Of a stretch of DNA of 64,000 nucleotides, positions 14,101 to 24,458 are shown in pieces. Location: NCBI GenBank assembly GCA_007844125.1, contig CM017564.1, positions 27,629,158 through 27,693,157 of the forward strand, in the 5' to 3' direction. This stretch comes from Sinonovacula constricta. Taxonomy: Eukaryota > Mollusca > Bivalvia > Cardiida > Solecurtidae. The position numbers and the translations under genes are program-made. Below the pieces are notes generated by a model. That model was not told where the DNA came from. It did no database searches and saw only the letters and a program-made list of their open reading frames with translations. The stretch's first letter is position 1; each line of letters opens with the position of its first letter.

Positions 14101-17100
14101 GGACGTAATGTTGTTTTTTATATGTTTTTTTTCAAACCAAGCTTAACGCTTAGAGCGGTATTTAACCACTTCCACACATTTTATAGTGCCAAGACTTAAC
14201 ACAAAATGACAATGCTTATATGATTGTGCTGACCTGAATCATTCGCATTGCCTTTTATGTTCCGCGTCTGTTCATCATCTACACCAAATATAGTAAAATC
14301 ATAAATATTACCCAATCATTTAGCACATAGCACATGTTTCTTTCAAATGAAGCCACTGAAACATTTGTTCTTTAAGAATTTATTTTTCTTGCCATTTCTT
14401 AATTGGACTATTTCAATGTGCTTTTATCTGGAATCTGTAAAGCTGAAATAAATAAAAATGAAGTAGAAGGATATTTCCAAAACGGTTGTATGTGTGCAAA
14501 AATAAGAGGTTTCTTTCAGAACACTCAAATGTATGCCGCAACGGAAAGTATCTTCGTGTAATGCGTTTTTAGAGCAATTTGAAAGTTAGTATAAAACCAC
14601 AGACCTCGTGTGGCGCACGTCGGACGTAATGTTGTTTTTATGTTTCTTTCAAACCTAGCTAAACGCTTAGAGTGTTATTTAACCACTTCCACACATTTTA
14701 TAGTGCCAAGTATTTTATCATGTTATGCGTTCGTAGAGCAATTTGAAAGTTAGTACAGAAACAAAGACGACATGTGTTGGGAAGCGCGCAATATGGCATA
14801 TTACGTTGTGGCGCAAATTTCACCCTAGACTTGGAAATAAAACTGCAACATCTTCTAGTGCTGAATGACAAGGATTTAAAGAAACTACTACTCGCCCGAC
14901 CGAAATCACAGACATCCACGAACAGGCCGCCTTCATCAGCTACAGTTATTACCGCCGCGCCAGAAGCCAAAACGGACAGCATGCAAACTTTTACCTACAA
15001 ACTGTGAAAGAAACATCGTTTAATTCTGCAAACTATTCTACATTTCATAAGATACCAAAACTTGCATTGCCTACTATCAACGGTGATATGAAGTCGCAAA
15101 CATGCTGGGACTCTTTCGAAGCCACTGTTTATTTCTTACAGATGTACAGAGATTTAGCTACCTGAAGGCAACGCTTTTTTCTGACACTGCTAGCACAATT
15201 GATGGTTTTACGCTCACTTATGCAAACTACACACGAGCTCTTGACGTGATGAAATCAAGATATGATCAGGAACAGAAAATTATCCACGCTACTATTAAAG
15301 CATTTCCGAAACTACGACTTCCCAACAAAACATACGCCATTTTCACGACAGGATGGTGACCTATATTCGGGGATTAGAATCCCTCGGTCAGTACAAAGAA
15401 ACATATGGCAAATTACTAGTGCCGATTGTGTGAGACAAACTTTCAGCAAACATCAGAAAAAACTTTGCCTGTAATCACGGAACCAAGTACTGTGAACTGG
15501 GTGAACTTAAGCAGCCCATTCGTAGAGTGCTGGAGATCATGGCAGCTGGAGATACAGGGAGCGTTTATTCTGGGATATCCGAGTATGGCACAGCTACGTC
15601 ATTTCTGAGGCGAGATCAAAGACTATCAACGCCAGCAAACGGAAGCAAACTTCAGCGCCATTCACAACAGCAACATATGCCTTCATTGGTGCTTATCATT
15701 TCGCCCGGAAGCCGCTGTCTTTAATTCCGCATCCAGTCCGTTAGTTAGTTGGTTCCGGTGTATTGTTATGTCAGTTACTGTGGCGTTTGCGCAGACGCGA
15801 ACTTGTTGTTAGACGAAGGAGCGCAACTGTCGTTTATCACCGAAGCATTAGTCAATTAACTGAACTTACCTCGAACTTAACTAAGGACGAGAAACCATTC
15901 ATCTTTCGGCATTTGAAGATAAGTGTAAAAAGGTCAGGCATCCGGACACACCCACCATAAATTTGGCAACCGACGAAGAAAATGTGACTCCTGTTAAAAA
16001 GCAGGTTGTATCGAACATAGCGACTCCTATTGAAAAGAAAATGATATAGCATTACAGCTTCCTAAGGGGGCTGCAGTTAGCTCATCACGTGACAAGAAAG
16101 GCATAGTTCATCATTTATGTATGCTAATCTGTGCCTACTACTGGGAGCTAGTACACGACTACATTAATATATATGCCGGGCTGGCAGACAGCTGTGACAT
16201 CAAAGCTAGGATATTTAGTCTCTGGTCCGAGAGCAGAAAAGAAACTCAACAGACCATATAATGAATGTAAACAATACATCCCTCTCTGCAGACGAACTTT
16301 CGCTAGAACTTTTTTGCAACTTAGACAGCACGGGCATCTTAGACAACTTTGAAAATGGTAAATAAAGCGTAAAGTTACCATGGAAACAGGCCAATCCACG
16401 ACTGCATTTCGACGAACATAAACGACCATCAGAAAGTAAGCAAGTGACCCGAATATGCCAAAAAATGTATGGGGAAATAATAACTGACCAAGAACGAACC
16501 GGATTCAAAAAGATAATCGATGACGTCACAAACAGGGCGTAAAGTGGAGACTACATTTCTCATCACCATGTACGAAAGGATTCCAGCAAAATTCTGATAC
16601 GAATAGTATATGAAAGTAGTTTCAAGCTGTTTAGTCATTACGCCAGCCTAAATGATTGTCGAGAGTCCACGCCATCTGAACTCAATGATATATCGTCAAT
16701 TTGTTGAAATTTAGCTTGCATCAGTTTGTTGCAACAACTGACATTGAGAAAGCAGTTTAAGCAATTGGACTTCACTAACAAGATCTTGACGTCACGCGTT
16801 TTCTTTGGTTGAGCGACCCAAGTGACCCAGAAAGCCCACTCGTGACATCTAGTTAGAGGTTGGGACGCTCCACAGGCCAGGTTTAAGGATCCCAGTCAAT
16901 CCTGTTGCTGACTGACCATTCCAAGGCAGTAACTGCAGGTTTTTCTTCATGTGTGTTACGTCCCGTCTCTGTGTTGTTGTTTGTCACTTTTACATTTACC
17001 CTTGCTGTAGCTGTCTATAGGTAGTGTAGATTTAAATATCTGTGGTAACTCCTTTGTGATTTACCTATTCAAGGAAGGTTATTTCTGATGCAGGTATGAA

Positions 17101-19698
17101 TCTCAAATCGGTGACATCCAACAACCAAAATTTGCGACAACATGCAGCAGACGGCAATGTTATGAACGCAGGTGACAATTGCAGAATACTTGTCATGCTG
17201 TGGAATACGACTTCCGACATGATTATATTCGCACGCAAGGAAACTTGACCAAGTCACCAAACGGGATGTACTAAAGTACTTCTCGTGCATTTATGATCCA
17301 CTAGGCCTATTTAGCCAATTCACTGTCCACGCCAAATCCATGACGCATAAAATATGGCCACTGAAAGTAGAATAGCATGAAATTTTACCAACGAGTGTTC
17401 AAAGAAATGCAATTAATTAGCTTCAGATCTGAACGCAGTTGCAAGAACAGAAATACTTCTATAATGAGTTATATCGACACAATAATTCACAGACAGAGGT
17501 CCGCGTATTTACTGGCGCTAGAATGATGGGGCCGCGACTAGCAAAGCACGTGCAAACCTCCCTAAACATAAATCAGGTAACTTCTGATCCGACAGTCAGA
17601 TTGTACTCACCTGGCTACAAAGTTACAAGCAGCTAGAAAGATTTGCTCCAAACAGCGCGATATACTGCAGCATGGAGATACTGTCATATATGATACAACC
17701 CATCTGCTTACACAAGGAATCCTGGACAAGCCCGAGTACAAACGCACTGTGTGAACCAGGCCCTGTTTGAATAACTGACAAACAATAGTGGCCGACAATG
17801 AATCTGGTCCCACACAGCCAGTCACAAGACTCCATGGCACGTGCACTAAAATAACCGGTCTACGATGCAAAGCTACATTGTTTAAACATTGAAGAAGACT
17901 TTAACGTAATATTGGAAATGTCATAGAGTCAGCAGATGCAACAGTTTTGGGAAGCTACTACTTGACAAAGCTGCTTGTAATGTGTTGTATTATGAACGCC
18001 CGAGGGTCACATGAAAATCTTAATAAATTGACGTCGTAAGAGATTAACAACACTAAGAAACTAGAGATACGTCGTGTATAAGACTGCTCCTACAGATGAA
18101 TTCAGAAATTTAAAAGAAGGTACCACGAGAGCGACACTAATAGTAGTGGCCGACAAAGAATCTGGTCCCACACAGCCATGACTCCATGGCTAGTGTACAA
18201 ACACAACGGGTCTCCGTTACAAAGCTACATGGTTCAAACATTGAAGAAGACAGTAAAGTAATCTTGGAAAAGTCATTGACGTTGACGCAGTTGCATCAGT
18301 TTGGGAAAGCTACTACTTGACACAGCTTGTAATATGTTTTGTTATGAACGCACGAGGGTCACATGCAAATCTTAATACATTGACGTCGTAACAGATTAAC
18401 AACACTAAGAAACTAGAGATACGTGGTGTACAAGACTGCTCCTACAGATGAATTCAGGAATTTGAAAGAAGGTACTACGAGAGCGACACTAATAAAAGAG
18501 CCAAGACCGTTCGTAGATAAAGACGGCTATGTACGGTGTGGTTGTAAAATACATAATGCACTGGGGAATGAAACAGCCAATTCCCAGTATTGACTACCGA
18601 ATAAGCATCATTTCACACATCTGTCAGTTAAGAATTTATGATTTTGCTATTTTGAGTATTTGTATCCTATCCCATATCACAATTTTTGGCATCCAGAATG
18701 TTCTGTATTGCATTGCGCTGTGTTTTAACATAAGAATATGAAAGGACAATAAACCCAATAAACAAACATTAGCATAATCAAAAAGATCGAACCTAGCACA
18801 ACGAAGTCATTCAACCACTCCAACTCATAGTGATTTGGATAGGTCAATAACTTTTCTGACCTCTTTACAAACTTATAAGAAAATGTATTGCTGGCGGTTA
18901 CAACCACGGAATTCTTCGTGTTACTGCATTTCTTGCAATTAACTCTTTTATAGTCAAGAACTTGCATTGCTTTTAAATTACACGATGACCGGATATGTAG
19001 TTAAGACTATATGAAAACAGTGACTTAAAGCCACAATTGGACAGCCACTGTTGGATTTCTTGACTCCAGTCGTGCCGTATATAGATGAGACAACTTGAGC
19101 AGTCTCCATGCCCTTAACTTGAGATTGCACAATAGGTATAAACATCGCGATCTTCTGTACATTTATTATAAAGTATGCCAATTACGGATAAATCCTCGGC
19201 CTTTTTATTTTATATTATTTGAATCTCATTTCCTAATAAATCCGCAAAAATACATTTTATTTTGTTTTTGTTTTTTCTAACATTCGATGATTTCTTTTTG
19301 TTCTTTTTCAATTTTCAATTTTGACACTTTTGGCATATGACGTCGATGCATTGTATGACATTATTAAATTGTTCTTATTATACGTCATCGCTTGGGCTGT
19401 TTTATTTAAAACTACTCACGACATTTGGAGGTTTTAGGTTACCAAGGATTTTAACTACTGAACATAATGGGCATATGTTGAAAGTTTTGTTTATTACTAG
19501 TTATTTTGTCTGTATATTACTTATCAGTTTTAACTCCCGATGAGTGCTTACTGTTAGTTGTCTCATTTTGACAGGATATTTTTATTTACACTGTTTGTTC
19601 GATAGAAAACCCTTCAGGAAGTGCGAGGTTGGAGCGCTCCACAAAACCAGGTTTAAACACCCTAGTCGGCTCTTTTGCCGACTGGCCGTTCCAAGTGT

Positions 19699-19763
<65 letters not shown>

Positions 19764-22399
19764 CGTGTGTGTGTGTGTGTGTTTGTCTCGTCTATGTCGT
19801 TTTGCTTTGTCCTAGAGATACTTATGACTTAAATATCTGTGGTTATTTGTTATTTCTATTTCCTATTTACCTACCACTGGATTATACCGCAAGTGAGGTC
19901 AAGTTATTTAAAATCGACGTACCAAGTCAGAATTATGTAATTATGATAATATGTAAGATTTGATGGAACACGTTGGTGCAGTGCTAACTCACTTGACCTT
20001 TAATCAAGAGGCCCTCAGTACGATTCCCGGCCATGGCGATGAATTTCTGTGGTGAGTTCTTGGAGGTCTACCAACCTTTTGCCTTGCATGTCTGGGTCAA
20101 TTTTGATTCAGTCTATATTCCTCTGGTTAGAGATTTTGTACCATGCATACATTAGACCTCTTTAGTCAAATTGCCTATGTTCATTTTTGAAGTTTTCTCT
20201 GTAATAAAGTATTCGTTTCAACTTTAAAGTCTAAAGCATTTAACATACTTCATAGTGTCACCTGAATCATATTCGCTTGCACACACAAATTGATAACAGT
20301 CCCTTACCGGTGTTACGTCATTTTGATTTCCTCTTTGTTTGCCACTTTATTCCATTACCGGAAACTTTGGTATAATAAAATGCCGGCAAACATTCGGAAA
20401 CACAAGTATTCAGAGGGACGTTATTTGAACTGTTTAGCAGTTTGGTGCCATACTCGGATCCTTTATTGTACTGTTTATGAACATTGGTGTTTCGCAAAAT
20501 CAAGTTGTTTCGAAGTTCATAACTTGGCTGCGACAGTGACTACAGCTGCGATGTGGATGTAGAAATACAATATAAATACATGTATTATAAATTCAAGAGT
20601 TCCAAAGCTCAGACCCTGATGGAAATGCTGGTGAGTTATTCCATACGTGCCTGGGAAAAGTAAACATTACGGCCTTGACCTATTACTTTATTTGTACAAG
20701 TTTTAACAGTTAGAATGTAAATTTTGATAGAAACTAAAATACCTGTAATCTATCATTTATATATAAATAGTACATTGTAATAATTTTGATAATTTTGTAT
20801 ACTTTTATGTTTCGGTTATTTTGTTAGGAGATGTTAAGACTTTTAACTAGTCAACTTTGACTTAAGTATTTTATAGTAATTGCGACATAAGGTTACCTTA
20901 CATAATTGCTTGAAAAACGAAAATAGCTTACGAGACCAGTAGATTAAGTAGAATGAGAACCATCGTTCCTACTGGGTAGCTAGGGTGCGTCACTAGTAAG
21001 AGGCATCATTGTGTTGGCCAGACAAGTAAAAATAATTTCTCAAAAATTATGTAATACGTACGGTGAGTTAGAAAGAATAGAGATGAGAGGGACATTTGAT
21101 ATGTTATCTTATTGCTTTAGGTATATTGCTCCTGCATAGTCTCTGAATCCCGGTTGCCATGGTACGAGAGGCATTACATATTAGTATGAATGAATGTCGG
21201 AAGTGGGAAGATATAATCAACGGATTGTGTGTGAAATCGAGGGATCTAAAACGGAGGTAAACTATTTAACGACGGAAACGAATCTTGATTAGACAGAGTG
21301 TGACAATAATTGTAAAAAGGGCATAACTATGGATCACTTACGTGCGTATTATAGTGATGCAAAACTAAGTCACGGTTTGCTATCCGTTCAAAATTATTCA
21401 CTCATCTAAACTGATGGTTTACATATATTGTATAAGATTTATTATTACTAAGTCTAAACATCAACATGTCACAGGATATACATGGCCATATGACTACATG
21501 TGTTGTTAGTGCTGTTATTACAATATTTTTCTTCAGTAATATCTCAACATTGTATATGAATAAAATAATAAATAAGTATAGGAATTGTTCATAATTTGAT
21601 AAAGGATTTTTGTAAATACCTTGGCATGCATTTTCGGCCGTAAAATTATCTAAGACATCTGCGTATGATTTCAGTGTTTCAAGGACACTTTTGCCGACAG
21701 TCTGCATCTGAACCAACGTAGTCTACAAAAAAAATAATCAATACTTAAATGCGGTCAGTCTTTCTACATATTTAATTCAAAGTTATCACCTCTACATACA
21801 AAAAAAACATTTCACCAGACAGTACATTTTCCTACAAACATCATTTAGTACTTTCTATGCCTTTATCATGTGACCAAACATGCCCATATTTGAGAAAATG
21901 TTCCATGTTGATTTCAAACAGAGCGCATTTTTGTGACTGTGATTTTTTGTAATGACAGTGTTTTTAACTCGGCGGTGTGGGTTAGACGAATTATAAGTCA
22001 GATATTCCAAGAAGATTATTTACAGGCCATATTAGCTCCCTTTTAAATACTTTTGTTTCTTCTCTTTTGGTGACAGGGTTTACAGCAATAGTATATTGTA
22101 TAGGGATAAAATAGTGTTGTAGATTATAAGAACACAGTGCTTATAAGAATGAATATCTTTGTTAAACGAAGTAAGAGTTTATAAGTTTTGCTAGTAGTTC
22201 AGTTAGTAGAGTGTCCGGTAAGTTTGTTTGGGAAGGTATGTCGTTCGATTTCTCCCAATGGAGTCCCACTCTTACTGTCTCTGATACACAACATTTATGT
22301 AAAATAATATTTTATAATTTGAGTTTGCATTACCTTTATACCATTGTAGTCTTTTCTAAAAGCAGATGGCGGACTTTTGGTTCCAGAAACATTCCCCAT
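8152..22399 (-). CDS. Gene 2: six-exon coiled-coil array gene, intact, about 634 residues
   Basis: The coding exons, in transcript order, are 22399-22334, 21722-21620, 13771-13686, 12257-11060, 10730-10506 and 8378-8152. All have AG/GT borders and compatible phases (0, 1, 0, 1, 1). The product has an N-terminus MGNVSGTKSPPS, a 34-residue helical exon 2 and a basic 28-residue exon 3. Exon 4 is a 399-residue coiled coil with five 46-residue repeats. The C-terminal domain of about 150 residues has motifs DLQIWFQRTD, LVLCINAF, VIVLHHKAKHALP and FDMAFLA. I do not recognise the family; no signal peptide or membrane span is visible, so it is probably cytosolic and possibly lipid-anchored. Intron 2 (7.8 kb) contains a degenerate BEL/Pao element and a partial extra copy of exon 3. 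The start is chosen because it directly follows an acceptor and is shared by three paralogs. Confidence 0.8.
8823..8846 (+). other. G-quadruplex-type G-tract in intron 5 of gene 2
   Basis: Four runs of G (5, 5, 6 and 3) are separated by one- or two-base loops. A decayed counterpart with three runs lies in intron 5 of gene 4 (about 45557-45574). The G-rich strand is the template strand of the host gene. Confidence 0.4.
10150..10317. repeat. 30-bp direct repeat flanking a GC-rich 108-bp segment in intron 5 of gene 2
   Basis: An identical 30-bp segment (starting TGTATTATAAGAG) occurs at 10150-10179 and 10288-10317. Between them lies a GC-rich piece with GGGCC/GGCCC motifs. The corresponding region of gene 4 (about 45960-46010) contains only one related stretch. 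This may be a local duplication with filler DNA or a small insertion; it has no coding content. Confidence 0.45.
11290..11950 (-). repeat. Gene 2 exon 4: five tandem 46-residue coiled-coil repeats
   Basis: The unit is 138 bp (for example the CTGCTGTTTG block at 11451 and 11589) and encodes a 46-residue block with the signature QSQLNSKTENVKSLEAEL followed by an R-S-C-K-Q-Q-T-A-D-E-T-N-S-F-type half. Two adjacent units (about 11440-11690) are almost identical at the DNA level. The strand opposite is also open (11353-11766), but this is a composition shadow of the repeat. Confidence 0.8.
14218..14278 (-). pseudogene. Relic second copy of exon 3 in intron 2 of gene 2
   Basis: A tandem duplication of about 510 bp (13711-14215 repeated at 14218-14712) copies exon 3. 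The duplicate keeps the acceptor and a recognisable reading (D-D-E-Q-T-R-N-I-K-G, then GQHNHI). It lacks the 3' end and donor found in the real exon at 13771-13686. A third, shorter fragment follows at about 14712-14760. Gene 3 has no such duplicate. Confidence 0.6.
14790..18640 (+). mobile_element. Degenerate BEL/Pao retroelement, copy 1, in intron 2 of gene 2
   Basis: The element is antisense to its host gene. Recognisable pieces in order are: a gag-like region (14820-15000); a DUF1759-like stretch with IDGFTLTYANY (15060-15330); a retropepsin-like ADANLLLDEGAQLSFITEAL (about 15790-15850); an RT N-terminal part with YGEIITDQERTGF (about 16470-16510); an RT core with TDIEKAV; and integrase-side remnants (17300-18600). 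A hairpin-type repeat interrupts the RT (16851-17075). About 350 bp near 17786-18146 is tandemly duplicated at 18147-18493, and about 360 bp of the integrase present in copy 2 is missing. Stops and frameshifts occur throughout. No LTRs were identified. Confidence 0.7.
16851..17075 (+). repeat. Hairpin-family repeat inserted in the BEL/Pao RT region (copy 1)
   Basis: It has the family head (AGGTTGGGACGCTCC), a degenerate stem, the CCAAGGCAGTAACTG tail and the AGATTTAAATATCTGTGG 3' part. The same insertion is present in copy 2 (35535-35775), so it predates the segmental duplication. Confidence 0.6.
18725..19181 (-). pseudogene. Two adjacent minus-strand open frames of unknown origin, broken
   Basis: The frame at 18978-19181 starts MAYFIINVQKIAMFIP. 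The frame at 18725-18967 (80 residues) contains a CKKC pair and ends with a hydrophobic helix (GSIFLIMLMFVYWVYC). Both are present in the gene 3 unit (37440-37906), where the first frame differs by an indel (KSQEIQQWLSNCGF retained) and the second is frameshifted. They lie just past the BEL/Pao remnant. I do not recognise them; they may be a captured gene fragment or chance frames. Confidence 0.25.
19540..19870 (+). repeat. Hairpin-family repeat carrying a (GT)n/(GC)n microsatellite
   Basis: The head AGGAAGTGCGAGGTTGGAGC is followed by a clear stem, AGTCGG (19664) and CCGACT (19677). The usual GGCGGTAACTG tail is replaced by a pure GT run with an internal GC run (19695-19782). The family 3' part (AAATATCTGTGGTTA) resumes afterwards. 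The long open frame across the GT run is an artefact. The paralog at 38342-38600 has an interrupted GT tract. Confidence 0.6.
19962..20220 (+). mobile_element. tRNA-Lys-like SINE
   Basis: The head has an A-box-like GTTGGTGCAGTGC, an anticodon-stem-like CTTGACCTTTAATCAAG (TTT in the loop) and a B-box-like GTACGATTCCC. It is followed by a unique body ending near CTGTAATAAAG. The paralogous copy is at 38697-38955. The arms are too degenerate for a functional tRNA gene. Confidence 0.5.
22186..22290 (+). mobile_element. tRNA-derived SINE-like head in intron 1 of gene 2
   Basis: It has an A-box-like TAGTTCAGTTAGTAGAGTG and a B-box-like GTTCGATTTC with a short 3' flank. The same element sits at the same intron position in gene 3 (40740-40835) and gene 4 (50605-50695), so it predates the array expansion. 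The acceptor arm does not pair, so it is not a tRNA gene. Confidence 0.5.
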
Positions 22400-23343
22400 G
22401 TCACCTGTAGTTAGAAAACCATTTTTAAATGATAATTCTAAAGAACTCAAGTTGTTTTTCAATACATATTTTCTAATTTAACCCGAAGTGATCATTGTAA
22501 GGGAATATCTAGATTATATAGTTACCTCCGATTGTCCTAAATGTGCCACTGACTTTAAACAAAACCTGTTACCACAAGATTTTGCTGTGTTAAAGTTCAA
22601 TTATGACATTCTCGTTAATCAAAGGACATAAGGAGAGCTGACTTACCTTATCAAAATGATGTTTTATTTACCTTCATTGCCTTTGTCTATTGGTAAATAA
22701 AATTTAAATATCTGTGAAAATTGTGATAGGACCTTTCAGGAATGTTTTGAAATAGATGCAGGAAATTATGTTCTAGTTCCAAATTGGTATTTATATCAAT
22801 ACAGCTTCTTAGAATGGGCGCAGTTTGTCCACCAAAGGACATTATATTTATTGATATAATGTTAACTTGCTTAACGTTAATGCCTGTTCACCCTCCATTG
22901 TATCACATTCTTCTCTCTGAGAGACTTCGTGCCATTTTAGGAGCAAGAGAAGAAAGAAAGAAGAAAGAAGAAAGAATGCACTCATATCCTTGACTTGTCA
23001 ATACATGAATACAAGATTTTTCTCTCATTGATGTTTGTACGTACAATGCCGACAAAACATATTTTAGACACAAGCACGTATCGCTGTTACACGATACAAG
23101 CTTACAACTAGAGCTTGCTGATTTATAAACAAAATTCTAAATGTTTTTTCTTCACTCCATACAGACAACCACAAGCTTTTCCTACTTTCGATTTCGATGC
23201 ATCCTTGAATACTCAAAAATATATATATGTACAGATCCCATTCACATTCTAGCAGCTGCCACAAATATGGCTTTACTATATTTTCATTTAGGATCAACTG
23301 ACGCTTGTATGCATTTCTTGTTAATAAACATAAGCTGGTTTAC

Positions 23344-23450
23344 CTTGATGTGTTGTCTTTTCGAAGTGACGTTGATGGGGGGCGTTGAATTAAAGGGATA
23401 TAACTCTTAAGTTTTCGGAAATCCCCGCATTTTCCAACCAAAGGGAAAGT
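23344..23450 (-). promoter_or_regulatory. Gene 2 promoter block: kappaB-like plus GAAA element and 5'UTR exon
   Basis: The minus strand reads GGGGATTTCC (23417-23426), an exact NF-kappaB consensus match, followed by CGAAAACTTAAGAG. The GAAAGT element lies 18 bp upstream of it (plus strand 23445-23450). A donor (CATCAAG/GTAAAC) at 23343 ends an inferred untranslated exon, 72 bp from the site. An intron of about 940 bp leads to the acceptor at 22405. Confidence 0.5.
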
Positions 23451-24170
23451 AGTAGTTTTTGTGCATCTATTGTCGAGTTATACATTTTGTCTCATAAATC
23501 GATGTCCTTTGATGTTTTATAACATCAGCAGGCACAACATTTTGTTTCAGGATTAAACGAAATGTGAATCTCTATTTTATTTCGGTAGAGAGGTTGATAT
23601 TAAAGACACGTGTATCCCTATTTTTTTAAGAGTAGAACCCTACTAAGATTAACTTCAAAATAGTCGTGTATGCATGTATAAGATATGTAAACGTAATAAT
23701 ATTTGTTCTAGTTGCATACTAATATTATTTAAATAACAAACAAACATATACACATACGTGCATATAAGTTATAATATATTGATACAGGGGACCGAAAACA
23801 TCCGATTTTTCATTTACGAGTAAGTTTCAACAGTTTAGTCTGTTGTGAATGATCTTCAGTTCGAGTTGCTGAGCAACTTTATATCCTGACCTTCCTGTTC
23901 ATATCAATATTAATCATTTTAAAAACAATTAATATCATAAATTCCTTTTAGACTATAAACCTAATAATTTGGTGCATTTACTTTAATGTAAACAAACAAG
24001 CATGAAAACAATTAAATAATAGTTGATTTTAATAATAATAGAAGAAGTATGTACATGTATGTCTATATAACATATATTTAATCAATGCAAAGCAGAGTTT
24101 AAGCTTTTCTTATACGAATAGTGTTACTTAATGGTTCCTAATACTAATAGAAAACAGTAATGAAGATTTA

Positions 24171-24409
24171 GGCAGGTATTCACCAACCATTCTGAAGTAA
24201 GAATTGCTCAAGTCATGGATTTCAATCCATAATATCTTCATTTTGTATTTAGCTACATGTCTGCATTTGTGCATGACACATTAACTTTGCTACTTTGAGC
24301 TTAAAATCACACTGAAACTTCATAAATAAGCTTTTTATTGTTGGCATGGAGATTGACACTTGGACTTAAGTCATGACTTAGGTTTAAGAATGGTTGGTGA
24401 ATACGGGCC
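24171..24409. mobile_element. 239-bp MITE with about 23-bp terminal inverted repeats
   Basis: The left end GGCAGGTATTCACCAACCAT is mirrored by the right end ATGGTTGGTGAATACGGGCC; pairing continues into an AAGTCATGACTTA subterminal segment. The paralogous copy is at 42738-42983, so it predates the gene 2/3 duplication. The TIR style resembles PIF/Harbinger-type MITEs. The flanking TTA/ATA trinucleotides are only a weak target duplication. Confidence 0.65.
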
Positions 24410-24458
24410 ATAAAGTAACTGGATAAGTTTGGACGTGTGTAAAAAGTTTATACAATAA

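Noticed and set aside
13981..14199. 72-codon plus-strand frame identical at 32796-33014
   Set aside because: The identity covers the whole 530-bp conversion-like tract, including non-coding parts, so it is not protein-level conservation.
19544..19963. 139-codon plus-strand frame with poly-Cys-Val
   Set aside because: Its core is a GT microsatellite translated in frame; it starts inside a dispersed repeat.
20290..20562. 90-codon plus-strand frame
   Set aside because: The duplicated unit (about 39050-39170) has deleted most of it, and it has no splice or motif support.
22195..22280. Functional tRNA genes at 19990, 22195, 33300, 40745 and 50610
   Set aside because: A- and B-box-like motifs are present but the acceptor and other stems do not pair, and copies sit at equivalent positions in duplicated introns, as expected for SINEs.
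23141..23410. 89-codon plus-strand frame recurring at 41672-41971 and 53061-53426
   Set aside because: Its conservation is explained by the shared promoter/5'UTR region on the minus strand; frame and length are not preserved (stops and indels between copies).
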